The notes: generated by a model from the sequence alone, not told the origin. A DNA stretch of 64,000 nucleotides from Bacillus sp. USDA818B3_A (GCF_009928415.1 NZ_JAABNN010000016.1:53037-117036); one strand, 5' to 3'; counted from the first letter of the stretch, positions 27,181-36,297 are shown. Numbers and translations: made by a program.

Positions 27181-27585
27181 TTGACAAAAACAGAAATTGG
27201 ATCATTAGTTGTACGAATATTCTTAGGGCTATCTTTCTTTATCCACGGTGTTACAAAGTTTCAAAATGGCATTGGCAATACGGCAGGCTGGTTTGAAAGT
27301 CTAGGAATGCCAGGTTTTGGGGCTTACATAGTAGCCATCATTGAATTAGTTGGGGGACTGTTGTTGGTTGTTGGATTTGGCACACGGTACATTGCAGCCC
27401 TTTTTATTCTTATTATGTTGGGTGCAATCGTAAAGGTAAAATTAGCAGCAGGTTTTATGGGGAACGGACAAGGTGCTGGTTATGAATTAGATCTTGCTTT
27501 TGCTGTAATGGCAGTATTTTTAGTTCTAAATTCAAATACAACACTCTCACTTGATTCGAAATTGTTCTCTAAAAACCATAATTAA
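27181..27585 (+). CDS. DoxX-family membrane protein
   Basis: TTG at 27181 is favoured because GGAAGGAG lies 8 bp before it; an ATG at 27163 has no site. The 134-residue protein has four membrane helices and the DoxX signature VRIFLGLSFFIHGVTKFQNG, with GLPG-like GMPGFGAYIVAIIELVGGLLLVVG. DoxX proteins take part in membrane redox or thiol homeostasis. The downstream gene encodes a DsbA-type thioredoxin-fold protein, so the pair probably forms an envelope oxidation unit under BlaI control (inference). Confidence 0.88.
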   Translation: MTKTEIGSLVVRIFLGLSFFIHGVTKFQNGIGNTAGWFESLGMPGFGAYIVAIIELVGGLLLVVGFGTRYIAALFILIMLGAIVKVKLAAGFMGNGQGAGYELDLAFAVMAVFLVLNSNTTLSLDSKLFSKNHN

Positions 27586-27609
27586 GTATTTAACCAGAAG
27601 GGTGAAAAG

Positions 27610-28293
27610 ATGTCTTCAGCAAATAGTAAAACAAAAAAGCCAAGGAACCAATCTCCTAAATTCCTATTCTGGGTGATTGGTTTGGCAGCAATCTGTCTTG
27701 TCGGTTTAATTTTTCTATCCAATAATGCTAAAAAACAAGCGATGAATTATGAAGGTCAGCCGTTTTTAGGGGAAGATTCCGCACCGGTTAAAATAGTCGA
27801 ATTCGGTGATTACAAATGTCCATATTGTAAAAACTTCAATGATACCCTTTTTCCTAGTATTGAAAAGGATTTTATCAAAACAGGAAAAGTATCCTTTTAC
27901 TTTATGAATTATTCCTTTATCAATATAGATTCGACACGTTCAGCCAAGTTTGCGGAAGCCGTATATAAAGAGCTGGGCAATGAGAAGTTCTGGAAGTTCC
28001 ATCATCTCTTGTATGACAAGCAGCCGGACGATACGAAAGCGGAGCATATGGATATCTTCACTGAGCCTTTTCTCAAGGAAACCTTAGGAGAAATTGCCTC
28101 TGAGGCGGAAGTGAATAGAGTGGCTGATGCTTATAACAATGAACAAACAAAAGCAGCCTGGGAAAAAGATATGAATGCCGCCAAAAAGTTAAGTGTGACA
28201 AGTACCCCAATGATTTTTATCAACGGGGTAAAATTTGAAGGAAATACGTATGACGACTTCAAGAAAAGAGTCGAAGAAGCGGCTAAGGAATAA
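27610..28293 (+). CDS. Membrane-anchored DsbA-type thiol:disulfide oxidoreductase (BdbD-like)
   Basis: The 227-residue protein has an N-terminal membrane anchor (about 18-37), then a DsbA fold with CPYC at Cys70-Cys73 (FGDYKCPYCKNF) and the cis-Pro loop TSTPMIFING. It works outside the membrane, forming disulfides in secreted proteins. The usual BdbC/DsbB partner is not adjacent. The DoxX protein upstream may serve in electron transfer. Starts at ATG with GAAGGGTG. A terminator follows. Confidence 0.9.
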   Translation: MSSANSKTKKPRNQSPKFLFWVIGLAAICLVGLIFLSNNAKKQAMNYEGQPFLGEDSAPVKIVEFGDYKCPYCKNFNDTLFPSIEKDFIKTGKVSFYFMNYSFINIDSTRSAKFAEAVYKELGNEKFWKFHHLLYDKQPDDTKAEHMDIFTEPFLKETLGEIASEAEVNRVADAYNNEQTKAAWEKDMNAAKKLSVTSTPMIFINGVKFEGNTYDDFKKRVEEAAKE

Positions 28294-28305
28294 TATTTAT
28301 AGTTT

Positions 28306-28334
28306 GAGCTTTCCACTATTGGAAGGCTCTTTTG
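28306..28334 (+). terminator. Terminator after the bdbD-like gene
   Basis: GAGCTTTCC and GGAAGGCTC pair around ACTATT and are followed by TTTTG. Confidence 0.8.
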
Positions 28335-28457
28335 ATAGCCTGGGGCAAATTGAAAAATAGGAATTATTGCGCATATGGTACTTTTATGCTATTCAAGCTG
28401 ATGTAAAGCACCAGCCATAACAAATCTAATAAATTACTTTTAAGTGTTGTACCCATG

Positions 28458-28491
28458 AAAAAAAGGAGTAATACCAAGGTTACTCCTTTTT
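28458..28491. terminator. Bidirectional terminator between convergent genes
   Basis: AAAAAAGGAGTAA and TTACTCCTTTTTT are perfect 13-bp arms around TACCAAGG. They serve the minus-strand gene at 28528 and read-through from the left. Confidence 0.85.
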
Positions 28492-28527
28492 TGAACACCT
28501 ATAGTCTTTAATTTTAAAATCCCCTAA

Positions 28528-29148
28528 TTAGTAGGCGATACCTACACGCGATTTTATATAATCGCTTGCTTCTATCTGCCTAAAAGTAAATTCTGCTGTA
28601 TCCGGTACGGATATTTTAGCACCACCCTCAGGCAAAAAATTTCGCTCTATTCGATAGTTGCCTACCCTTTCTCCATCCGGCAAGTACGTGGGACAGACAA
28701 TCGTCCATTCGAGAGTTGATTGTTTGAGCATATCGAAAACTTTATGATGTTCTTTCGCTGCACGGGTTGACTTCTGCTTTGATTCATTTGATTGATATCG
28801 CAGAGATTTTGAGGTAGTTCTACTTTGCAGAATTCCCGCAGTTCCTAAAGTGATTATTCGTTTTATACCTTCATTTTCCATTGCCTCGATAATAAGTGGC
28901 ATACTTTCTGATAGAGTCGTGGAGCCATCAGTATTTAGTGCACTAATAACTACATCAATCCCATGCATTGCACGTACTATATCATCTTTATTTAAAACAT
29001 TCCCTTGAATAATGGTTAAATTTTCATTATTTATTTGGATCTTCCCTGGCGTGCGAACTAATACAGTAACATGATGTCTGTCATGAAGGGTATAGGTAAC
29101 TATTTGGCTTCCAACTCGTCCAGTTGCACCTAGTACTAAAATATTCAT
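28528..29148 (-). CDS. NAD(P)-binding, NmrA-like protein
   Basis: The 206-residue protein opens MNILVLGATGRVGSQIV, the NAD(P)-binding GxTGxxG loop. It has VISALNTDGSTT and IITLGTAGILQ, typical of the NAD(P)H-binding atypical SDR group. The catalytic role is unknown; relatives are redox sensors or quinone/flavin reductases. It stands alone on the minus strand with AAAGGAG before the ATG and a shared terminator behind. Confidence 0.82.
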   Translation of the reverse strand: MNILVLGATGRVGSQIVTYTLHDRHHVTVLVRTPGKIQINNENLTIIQGNVLNKDDIVRAMHGIDVVISALNTDGSTTLSESMPLIIEAMENEGIKRIITLGTAGILQSRTTSKSLRYQSNESKQKSTRAAKEHHKVFDMLKQSTLEWTIVCPTYLPDGERVGNYRIERNFLPEGGAKISVPDTAEFTFRQIEASDYIKSRVGIAY

Positions 29149-29572
29149 AAGAATGGGGCTCCTTTTGTAAATATTAATATCTTACTATAAAAGTATTTTA
29201 TTGTCTTGTTCAACTCCCTCAGCTTAATATGGTTTTCTCCCGAATGCTCGCTAATTGGCAGGATTTCATAACCCTAGGATTTGTAGTTAACGGTAAATGA
29301 AGGAGTTCAAACGATTATGGCATCGTGAAGGAATAGTTAAATAGAGAGTGAATGCCTGTTCCGTATTTTACCATATGATGTACATTCTCCACGCCGCCCC
29401 TTAAGGATTTTTTCCCTCCTATGTCTCAACCAATATCGTTAAGAGCTCTATTGGCTGTCACTGAAATTATTAAAAGAATAATATAATTGTTTGACTATAA
29501 AAAGAAAATACCTTTCGATCAATTATAAAAACGTTTATGTAATTAGTTACAACACTTTTCTAATATTTACAA
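29149..29572. other. Intergenic stretch without a recognised gene
   Basis: About 420 bp between divergent genes hold no credible frame with a ribosome site. The right end becomes very AT-rich as it approaches the permease promoter. Confidence 0.6.
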
Positions 29573-29601
29573 TTGACTGAAAAATAAAATTATATTATTA
29601 T
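29573..29601 (+). promoter_or_regulatory. Promoter of the permease/M20 operon
   Basis: TTGACT (29573-29578) and TATTAT (29596-29601) are separated by 17 bp, about 68 bp upstream of the permease start. Confidence 0.55.
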
Positions 29602-29668
29602 TCTAATAAATAAAACTATTTCGTACATCGAAAAGTAATCTATCATCATAGAGGGGGAAGGGATAGTT

Positions 29669-30871
29669 ATGTCACAAATGCTAGCATTAGTCATTGTCAT
29701 TCTTATTTTATTTATTGGGGATTTTGTAGCGGTTCGTACGAAAGCATGGGTGCCTTCAATTTTTATCTGTGCCGTTTTGTTTCTAATTGGTTATTGGACA
29801 TTTTTTCCTAAAGAAATCGTATCAATCGCAGGGATACCACCAGTTGTAGCTGTCATGTTTATGTACCTTTTAATCACAAATATGGGAACATTATTATCGC
29901 TTCAAGAGTTAAAGAACCAATGGAAGACCGTTGTCATTGCTCTATCAGGAATACTTGGGATCATTGCCCTTTTACTTGGAGTTGGCAGTTTTATCTTTGG
30001 CTTTAAAACCATTATTGTCGCGATCCCTCCTTTAGTTGGCGGTGTAGTATCTGCCTTAATTATGTCAGAGGGGGCAAAGGAAGCAGGTCTCGCATCACTG
30101 TCTGTTTTCGCGATTGTCATCTATGTTATGCAGGGATTTGCAGGATATCCACTGACATCCGTCATGTTGAAAAAAGAGGGGAAAAGACTTCTTACCCAAT
30201 ATCGTAATGGGCAATTAGTGGTAAATCAATCACAAGCAGCAAAGGAAGTTGCCGCAGCGTCTGAAGCAGGAACAGTAGAATTAAAGCTATTTAAAAAGAT
30301 GCCTGAAAGGTATAACACTGAATTTTTTAAATTTTTCAGACTTGCGTTTGTAGGGTTTCTGGCCTATGAAGTTTCTACTCTATTAGCTCCAATCGTTTCG
30401 ATTAGTCCATTTGTTCTCTGTTTATTATTTGGGGTTATCGCAAAAAGTATCGGCTTCTTAGAAAAGCAGGTTTTACAAAAAGCAAATGGATTCGGCTTAG
30501 CGATCATGGCACTCATGCTGTTCATCTTCGATGGTTTAAAACAAGCGACACCAAGCATGATGCTTGAAATTCTTTTTCCACTTATTGGGACCATTGTAAT
30601 CGGTGTAGTCGGAATGTATATCTTCTCTTTTGTAATCGGGAAAGTTTTAAAAGTAAGCAAAGAAATGGCATTTGCCGTATCCTTAACGGCATTATACGGA
30701 TTCCCAGCTGATTACATCATTACAAATGAAGTGATCAAGTCCTTAACAAACGATGAAAAAGAAAGAGAAGTACTAACAAGCCACATGCTTCCTCCAATGC
30801 TAGTGGGCGGGTTTATCACCGTTACGATTGTTTCGGTCATTTTAGCAGGTATCTTTGTGAAATTCTTGTAA
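29669..30871 (+). CDS. Polytopic membrane protein, probable permease
   Basis: The 400-residue protein is mostly hydrophobic, with about ten membrane helices and one cytoplasmic insertion (about 170-215, KKEGKRLLTQYRNGQLV). I do not recognise the family with confidence; the layout of two inverted hydrophobic halves resembles secondary carboxylate transporters. It is followed after 20 bp by an M20 carbamoylase-like gene and by a second M20 amidohydrolase. It therefore probably imports the amide or N-acyl substrate of those enzymes (inference). AGAGGGGGAAGGG precedes the ATG. Confidence 0.72.
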   Translation: MSQMLALVIVILILFIGDFVAVRTKAWVPSIFICAVLFLIGYWTFFPKEIVSIAGIPPVVAVMFMYLLITNMGTLLSLQELKNQWKTVVIALSGILGIIALLLGVGSFIFGFKTIIVAIPPLVGGVVSALIMSEGAKEAGLASLSVFAIVIYVMQGFAGYPLTSVMLKKEGKRLLTQYRNGQLVVNQSQAAKEVAAASEAGTVELKLFKKMPERYNTEFFKFFRLAFVGFLAYEVSTLLAPIVSISPFVLCLLFGVIAKSIGFLEKQVLQKANGFGLAIMALMLFIFDGLKQATPSMMLEILFPLIGTIVIGVVGMYIFSFVIGKVLKVSKEMAFAVSLTALYGFPADYIITNEVIKSLTNDEKEREVLTSHMLPPMLVGGFITVTIVSVILAGIFVKFL

Positions 30872-30891
30872 AAAAGTCGGAGGGGTTATAA

Positions 30892-32127
30892 ATGGAAGAA
30901 CTTCAAAGAAGAATTGAAGAGCATATTGACACATTAAGTAAATTTACAGCCACACCCGGGAATGGGACAACCAGGCTTACCTATAGTGAGGAAGACAGGC
31001 TTGCACGGGACTATATAAAAAATAAAATGAAGGAATACGGCTTACAGGTGCGGGAAGATGGTTTCGGCAACATCTTCGGGAAGCTTGAGGGAACTCTTAA
31101 AGATGCCCCCAGCGTGCTAGTTGGTTCCCATTTTGATTCAGTACCTAATGGCGGTTCTTATGACGGTCCTGCAGGTGTAGTCGCTGGACTAGAAGTGGCA
31201 GGTCTTTTTGCGAAAAACAAACTTACGCCTAAATATCCTTTAGAAGTCATTGCGCTTATTGAAGAAGAAGGTGCAAGGTTTGGCGGGGGATTAATGGGGT
31301 CAAGAGGAATCACCGGATTACTCAGTGACGAGGAGTTCAAACAGTTAAGAGATCAAGATGGGATCTCTACAGAGGAAGCGATGGTAAAAATCGGTTTAGA
31401 CCCATCTCTTCCTAAAAAGAGAGATCCCAAGACCATGAAAGCATTCTTAGAATTGCATATCGAACAAGGGCCTATTCTAGAGGAAAAGAAGATCCCGATT
31501 GGGGTCGTTGAAGCCATTGTTGGCTTGACTCAATTTGAAATCACCGTTGAGGGACAGGCCGGTCATGCCGGGAACACGCCAATGAATCACCGTTCGGATG
31601 CGTTAGTGGCTGCTGCGAATATAATTGCTCAATTTCCGAACCTTGCCATTATGGAAGGAGAGGGCACGGTGATGACCACGGGGAAATTGCAGGTATATCC
31701 AAACGGTGCGAATGTCATTCCAAATAAAGTCGTCTTTACGGTAGATCTTCGTTCCAGCAAAGAAGAGCATATCGAGAATGTAATCGAGAAAATGAATAAA
31801 TTGATAGATAGCTATAGAGAAAACGGGATTCATATTTCAGCGGAGCAGCGTTTATATATGAAGCCAAAGGAAATGAATCGGGAAATCATCGAACACCTGA
31901 AACAATCAAGCAGTGGTTTACACATCCCGTATTGTTCCATTAACAGCGGTGCAGGACATGATGCCATGGTATTTTCGGATTATACAGACGTAGGCATGAT
32001 TTTTATTCCAAGTAAAAAGGGACTTAGCCACTGCCCTGAAGAATGGTCAGACTCTCGGGATATCGCCAAGGCGGTAGAAATATTCTACGAAACAGCCAAG
32101 AAATTAACGGAGGCTGAAGAGAAATGA
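30892..32127 (+). CDS. Zn-dependent M20 hydrolase, N-carbamoyl-L-amino-acid hydrolase/allantoate amidohydrolase type
   Basis: The 411-residue protein shows the HyuC/AllC pattern: GSHFDSVPNGGSYDGPAGV (metal His and Asp), EEEGARFGG (metal Glu), ELHIEQGP and SGAGHDAM near the end. Family members hydrolyse N-carbamoyl amino acids, beta-ureidopropionate or allantoate. The dimerisation lid domain (QFEITVEGQAGHAGNTPM) is present. It overlaps the next gene by 4 bp (ATGA), a coupled operon. The substrate cannot be decided from sequence. Confidence 0.88.
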   Translation: MEELQRRIEEHIDTLSKFTATPGNGTTRLTYSEEDRLARDYIKNKMKEYGLQVREDGFGNIFGKLEGTLKDAPSVLVGSHFDSVPNGGSYDGPAGVVAGLEVAGLFAKNKLTPKYPLEVIALIEEEGARFGGGLMGSRGITGLLSDEEFKQLRDQDGISTEEAMVKIGLDPSLPKKRDPKTMKAFLELHIEQGPILEEKKIPIGVVEAIVGLTQFEITVEGQAGHAGNTPMNHRSDALVAAANIIAQFPNLAIMEGEGTVMTTGKLQVYPNGANVIPNKVVFTVDLRSSKEEHIENVIEKMNKLIDSYRENGIHISAEQRLYMKPKEMNREIIEHLKQSSSGLHIPYCSINSGAGHDAMVFSDYTDVGMIFIPSKKGLSHCPEEWSDSRDIAKAVEIFYETAKKLTEAEEK

Positions 32128-33299
32128 TCAATCAAAAAATAAAAGAAGCGATCCAAAACTACAGTGAAGAATTGACTGCCTTACGCAGAAAGCTTCATAG
32201 TGAGCCAGAACTTTCCTGGGAGGAAGAAAACACAACCGCTTTTGTGTGCGGGTATCTAGAAGAGCTGGGTATTCCTTACCGAAGAACCGTGCCGACCGGT
32301 GTCATTGCCACTATTCAAGGGGGAAAGCCTGGAAAAACAGTCGCTTTAAGAGGGGACATGGATGCATTATCGGTCGAAGAATTAAATAAAGATTTACCTT
32401 ATGCCTCAAAAGAGGAGGGTAAAATGCATGCTTGCGGCCACGATGCACATACGGCCATGCTATTAATCGCTGCCAAAGCATTAGTTAAACAAAAAGAGGA
32501 TCTGCCTGGGAATGTCCGTTTATTATTTCAGCCTGCTGAAGAAGTAGCAGAAGGGGCAAAAGCACTTGTGGAACAAGGCGCTGTGGAGGGAGTAGACAAC
32601 GTGTTTGGCATCCATATCTGGTCACAAATGCCAACGGGTAAGGTATCTTGTCCGGCAGGGCCTTCGTTTGCATCGGCAGATTTTTTTAAAGTGACCTTCA
32701 AAGGGAGGGGCGGTCATGGTGCCATGCCGCATGATTGTATTGATGCAGCGATTGTGGCTTCTTCCTTTGTCATGAATATCCAGACAATTGTTTCCAGAAC
32801 GATTGATGCCCAAAAGCCAGCTGTCGTGACAGTAGGAAAAATGGTGGTCGGGACACGTTTTAATGTTATCGCTGAAAATGCTGTGATTGAAGGAACGGTC
32901 CGCTGTTTCGATCCAAACTCAAGGGACCAAATTGAAAAACAAATTCAGCAGTATGCTGAACATGTTGCAGCGATGTATGGTGCGACAGCTAATGTCGACT
33001 ATACAAGAGGAACTCAAGCAGTCATTAATGATGAGTACAGTGCAAATTTGGTTCAAAGCGTGGTAAAAGAGGCATTTGGAGAGAATGCCCTCTATTTTGA
33101 AAAGCCAACCATGGGCGGAGAGGATTTCAGTAAATATCTTGAAAAGGTTCCCGGCAGCTTTGCTTTGGTAGGAAGCGGTAATCCGGATAAAGATACAGAA
33201 TGGGCCCATCATCATGGTAAATTCAATATTGATGAGGATGCATTAACGACTGGAGCTGAACTTTACGCTCAATATGCTTGGTATTATCTAAATCAATAA
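32124..33299 (+). CDS. M20D amidohydrolase (N-acyl-amino-acid/IAA-conjugate hydrolase type)
   Basis: The 391-residue protein has RRKLHSEPELSWEE, RGDMDALSVEE and MHACGHDAHTAMLL (metal ligands Cys-His-Asp-His). FQPAEEVAEGAKALVEQG and GHGAMPHDCIDA follow, and MGGEDFSKYL is near the end. This is the M20D group that removes acyl groups from amino acids or plant auxin conjugates in the cytoplasm. It follows the carbamoylase-like gene with overlapping stop and start, so the two likely act on related amide nutrients brought in by the upstream permease. Confidence 0.92.
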   Translation: MINQKIKEAIQNYSEELTALRRKLHSEPELSWEEENTTAFVCGYLEELGIPYRRTVPTGVIATIQGGKPGKTVALRGDMDALSVEELNKDLPYASKEEGKMHACGHDAHTAMLLIAAKALVKQKEDLPGNVRLLFQPAEEVAEGAKALVEQGAVEGVDNVFGIHIWSQMPTGKVSCPAGPSFASADFFKVTFKGRGGHGAMPHDCIDAAIVASSFVMNIQTIVSRTIDAQKPAVVTVGKMVVGTRFNVIAENAVIEGTVRCFDPNSRDQIEKQIQQYAEHVAAMYGATANVDYTRGTQAVINDEYSANLVQSVVKEAFGENALYFEKPTMGGEDFSKYLEKVPGSFALVGSGNPDKDTEWAHHHGKFNIDEDALTTGAELYAQYAWYYLNQ

Positions 33300-33328
33300 A
33301 CATAATGAGGTCTGATATGCTCCGTTAC

Positions 33329-33386
33329 AGTCGACAGATTAAATCTGTTTACCTTGAATTGTGACCCATAAAGTCGACAGTTTAAA
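33329..33386 (+). repeat. Direct repeat containing GTCGACAG
   Basis: AGTCGACAGATTAAA (33329-33343) and AGTCGACAGTTTAAA (33372-33386) lie 43 bp apart between the M20 genes and their terminator. The role is unknown. Confidence 0.4.
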
Positions 33387-33409
33387 AAAGACCTTTTTAT
33401 GCAGTTAGT

Positions 33410-33442
33410 AATGACTCCGGGTTTGGGCCGGAGTCATTTTAT
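33410..33442 (+). terminator. Terminator of the permease/M20 operon
   Basis: AATGACTCCGG and CCGGAGTCATT are perfect 11-bp arms around GTTTGGG and are followed by TTATTT. Confidence 0.9.
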
Positions 33443-33578
33443 TTAAACCTGATTGATAACTATTTTATTTGGGCTTTTTTCGAGCAATATAAGCCACTCG
33501 TCGCTAACCAATTACATACATTTTGGGAATTTAAACAGCAAAAGAACCATATAAAAATATGAAAGGAGGAGAGTGTAA

Positions 33579-34691
33579 ATGCAGAAAACAAACAACTATT
33601 TTCGTGCACGTACGAGTATGGTTTACATGATGACAAATAACGAAATAATGAATCAAATCATTGCCTTTCACAGAGACATGAATGGAATGCTTACCTTTAT
33701 GGGTGCCTACCCGACTCAAGGCAAAGGTACTGGTACAAAAGAAGTCTCTAGTGCAACAGCTAACGATGGCGTCGATCCCCTTACATCACAAGGCTCACTT
33801 ACTTTATCACGAGATGGACGTTTTCTGCTTGCAGTCAACACAGGGAGCAATAGTATCAGTAGCTTTATTATAGCCGACAGCGGAGTGCCTGTTTTGGCGG
33901 ATATGAAACCATCAGGAGGTATTCAGCCCAATAGTATAGGGGTGTTTGGTAACCTTCTCTATGTATCCAATGTAGGGAATGCTGCAAATAATTTTGCTTC
34001 CAATATCACTGGTTTTCACATAGATGCTTATGGTCACCTTACTCCAATTCCCGGCTCCACCCATTCTCTCAGTACCTTCAATGCACAGCCTGCGCAGGTC
34101 CTCTTCACTCCAGATGGTAGTAAAATCCTTGTCACCGAGCTGACTTCGAACCATCTTAGTATTTTCCATGTAAATAATAAAGATGGTACGGTTACAGGAC
34201 CAATCGTTAATAATTCTTATGGTCAAGGACCATTGGGCGCTTATTTTCTATCCTCTGGAATCCTCTTAGTTACAGAAGCAATGACAAACGCATTATCATC
34301 CTATTCATTGAGCAACAACGGGATCCTTCATGTGATTAGTGGATCTGTACAAAACGGTTATATGACTGCCTGTTGGGTTGTAACAACGAAGGATGAACGA
34401 TTTGCATACACTACCAACACCTTAAGCGGCACTATTTCAACCTACCGAATCGATCCAAATGGAGCTTTGTCGGTGATAAGACATATTACTAGTACACCGC
34501 CTGGTACAGCACCAGGTTTGCCGATAGATGTTGGAGTGAGTAAAGATGGACGTCATTTTTACACGCTTAACGGAAATCAGGGTACAGTATCAGTATTTAA
34601 TATCCAAGATGATGGTAGTCTGTTAAGATTGCAGGTTGCTGCCTGGACTAACGTTCCATACTTTGGGTCCCAAGGTTTAGCCGTTCTTTGA
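33579..34691 (+). CDS. Beta-propeller protein of the lactonase (YbhE-like) fold
   Basis: The 370-residue protein shows repeated blades such as LTLSRDGRFLLAVNTGSNSISSF, VLFTPDGSKILVTE, DERFAYTTNTLSGTISTYRID and VSKDGRHFYTLNGNQGTVSVFNI. This is the seven-bladed Lactonase_2/YbhE type seen in 6-phosphogluconolactonase relatives. No signal peptide is visible. Many such proteins are not true lactonases, so activity is unproved. A strong AAAGGAGGAG precedes the ATG, and the gene stands alone with its own terminator. Confidence 0.82.
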   Translation: MQKTNNYFRARTSMVYMMTNNEIMNQIIAFHRDMNGMLTFMGAYPTQGKGTGTKEVSSATANDGVDPLTSQGSLTLSRDGRFLLAVNTGSNSISSFIIADSGVPVLADMKPSGGIQPNSIGVFGNLLYVSNVGNAANNFASNITGFHIDAYGHLTPIPGSTHSLSTFNAQPAQVLFTPDGSKILVTELTSNHLSIFHVNNKDGTVTGPIVNNSYGQGPLGAYFLSSGILLVTEAMTNALSSYSLSNNGILHVISGSVQNGYMTACWVVTTKDERFAYTTNTLSGTISTYRIDPNGALSVIRHITSTPPGTAPGLPIDVGVSKDGRHFYTLNGNQGTVSVFNIQDDGSLLRLQVAAWTNVPYFGSQGLAVL

Positions 34692-34758
34692 GTCGAAAGT
34701 AATAAAATAGTGGAAGGAGGCAGAAAATTAAGACATCTCTCTTCCTCGAATAAGATGT

Positions 34759-34792
34759 AAACAATGGGATTGCAAAGTTAATCCCATTGTTT
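34759..34792 (+). terminator. Terminator after the beta-propeller gene
   Basis: AAACAATGGGATT and AATCCCATTGTTT are perfect 13-bp arms around an 8-nt loop. Confidence 0.8.
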
Positions 34793-34848
34793 ATGAATAT
34801 GTTTAGTGTAAATAATAGGAAGGATAACGTTTTATTATGGAGGATACA

Positions 34849-35388
34849 ATGTTACATACAATCATTTCATATCTAAGACTATTTCTTCCTGTTTTGTATA
34901 TATTTGCGGCTTGGAAAGTTGGGGATTGGAGACATTGGAAGAAGTATTATCCAACCATGCTTTTTATAATTAGTGTTGACTTTTTTATTTCCATTATTAT
35001 GTATCGATTCCCATTATGGACTTTTAATAAATCATTTTTTAATCCGAATCATACAATATTTGACTTTATAGTTGCCTTTACAGTTTTTATCCCATTAGTC
35101 TTAATCTTTCTATCCAGATACCCATATAAATCAATGTGGTACAAGCAGATGCTTTATATATCAGCCTGGGTCATATTTGAGGTAGTTTTAGAATCAATAT
35201 TTTTTTCTGCAAAGTTAATCACTTACCACAATGGATGGAACTTTTGGTGGTCATGTGTCGTATGGTTTTTCTTGTTTATTGGTGTACGCCTTCATCATAC
35301 CAAACCACTTTGGGCATGGTTTCTTTGTTTTACGTGTACAGTTTTTTTAATAATATATTTTCATATTCCGATTACAAAATTCAGGTAA
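34849..35388 (+). CDS. CBO0543-type small polytopic membrane protein
   Basis: ATG at 34849 is chosen since GGAGG lies 5 bp before it; another ATG at 34837 overlaps that site. The 179-residue protein has five or six hydrophobic helices with Trp/Tyr-rich edges (AAWKVGDWRHWKKYYPTMLF; WNFWWSCVVWFF; WAWFLCF). This is the pattern of the CBO0543 family of Bacillus/Clostridium membrane proteins, whose function is unknown. No operon partner is evident. Confidence 0.75.
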   Translation: MLHTIISYLRLFLPVLYIFAAWKVGDWRHWKKYYPTMLFIISVDFFISIIMYRFPLWTFNKSFFNPNHTIFDFIVAFTVFIPLVLIFLSRYPYKSMWYKQMLYISAWVIFEVVLESIFFSAKLITYHNGWNFWWSCVVWFFLFIGVRLHHTKPLWAWFLCFTCTVFLIIYFHIPITKFR

Positions 35389-35428
35389 TAAAGAACGTTC
35401 AAAGGCAATACCAAAGTGGGTGTCAGGG

Positions 35429-35728
35429 ATGGAGTTAATGAATGTAGACGAGGCTGGTTTTTGGGAAGAGCTGGGCTATTCGATGACAGCAAATCCATTT
35501 AAAGAAGATCGGTACCGTTAACACAGATTAATTTACGAAAAAAAAGATGGTGAGAAGTACTTAAACTTAAGATGCTTTGTTTCTATTTAGGAACAAGGAA
35601 TTTTTTGTAACGGGGAGGTAAGTTTGATATCAAGTTCAACTTCTATGAGAATAATTTTGCCATATCTGAAAAAAAGGTTGAGTAAGGAAGATTTTGCAAA
35701 TTATAAGAAGAAGGAGGTTTTGAGATGA
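35429..35728 (+). pseudogene. Hypothetical gene broken by two in-frame stops
   Basis: One frame runs from ATG 35429 to TGA 35726-35728 and is interrupted only by TAA (35519) and TAG (35588). The reading otherwise looks coding (GFWEELGYSM, LIYEKKDGEKYLNLRCFVSI, LPYLKKRLSKEDFANYKK). Its terminal TGA overlaps the ATG of the next gene (ATGA), a relic of translational coupling. The family is not recognised. Confidence 0.6.
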
Positions 35729-36000
35729 AATTTACTATTCGTATTTACTTCAGGGAAAACTTTAATCATTCAATATTTGAAAGAGAACTAAAAAAATCCT
35801 TAGAGGAAATTAGTGTATCTGTTTCAAGTATTAAGTTTAATCTAATTGAAGAAAAATACATACATAATAAAAGGAATATTATTGAGGTGAATGTTGAAGT
35901 AACAGGGGAATACATCGATTACAGAACTGTTTTCGGTTGTGTATTTTTAGTAATAGATGAACTTTCATTAGATTTATCTGGATTAGATATAAATGAATAA
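35725..36000 (+). CDS. Small hypothetical protein
   Basis: This 91-residue acidic protein (MKFTIRIYFRENFNHSIF) alternates beta-strand and helix, with no membrane segment or signal. AGAAGGAGG is well placed before the ATG. It overlaps the end of the broken gene before it, so the two once formed a pair. The setting of small adjacent unknown genes resembles toxin-immunity remnants, but nothing in the sequence proves this. Confidence 0.62.
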   Translation: MKFTIRIYFRENFNHSIFERELKKSLEEISVSVSSIKFNLIEEKYIHNKRNIIEVNVEVTGEYIDYRTVFGCVFLVIDELSLDLSGLDINE

Positions 36001-36037
36001 TAGGTGCGAGAAATGTTGGAATTAAGAGCGGGTAAGA

Positions 36038-36244
36038 ATGGGGATCACAAAACAAAGTGGCGGAAAAGTGGACTATGAAAACCCAAATATTAAAATGCTT
36101 ATGGATTCTGCTTCCGATTATCCGATGAAATCAATGCCTCTTTTTAGTCCAGATATAATGTCTATTAACCGTGGTGCTTTTTTCGTTGATTGGGCAAATG
36201 GGCACCGATACAAGGCACTGAAAAAACTTATAGCGCAAAAATAG
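36038..36244 (+). pseudogene. Probable C-terminal remnant, possibly of a GH3-type beta-glucosidase
   Basis: A 68-codon frame ends DYPMKSMPLFSPDIMSINR followed by WANGHRYKALKKLI. This resembles the closing 'MPLRSL...NGH...LRKLL' helix pair of some intracellular GH3 enzymes. An in-frame TAA lies 12 bases before the ATG, and there is no proper ribosome site. A strong terminator follows. It could instead be a genuine small gene. Confidence 0.4.
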
Positions 36245-36258
36245 AAAGTTCATATTTA

Positions 36259-36297
36259 ACGAGACAGGAGATGCATTTCTCCTGTCTCGTTTTTTTG
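36259..36297 (+). terminator. Strong terminator
   Basis: ACGAGACAGGAGA and CTCCTGTCTCGT form a nearly perfect stem around ATGCATTT and are followed by TTTTTTT. Confidence 0.9.

Noticed and set aside
36004..36042. Short similarity (ATGTTGGAATTAA...GCGGGTAAGAATG) to the DnaB-like gene near 44681-44718
   Set aside because: Only about 26 matching bases with a gap; may be chance or a tiny recombination scar, too short to call.
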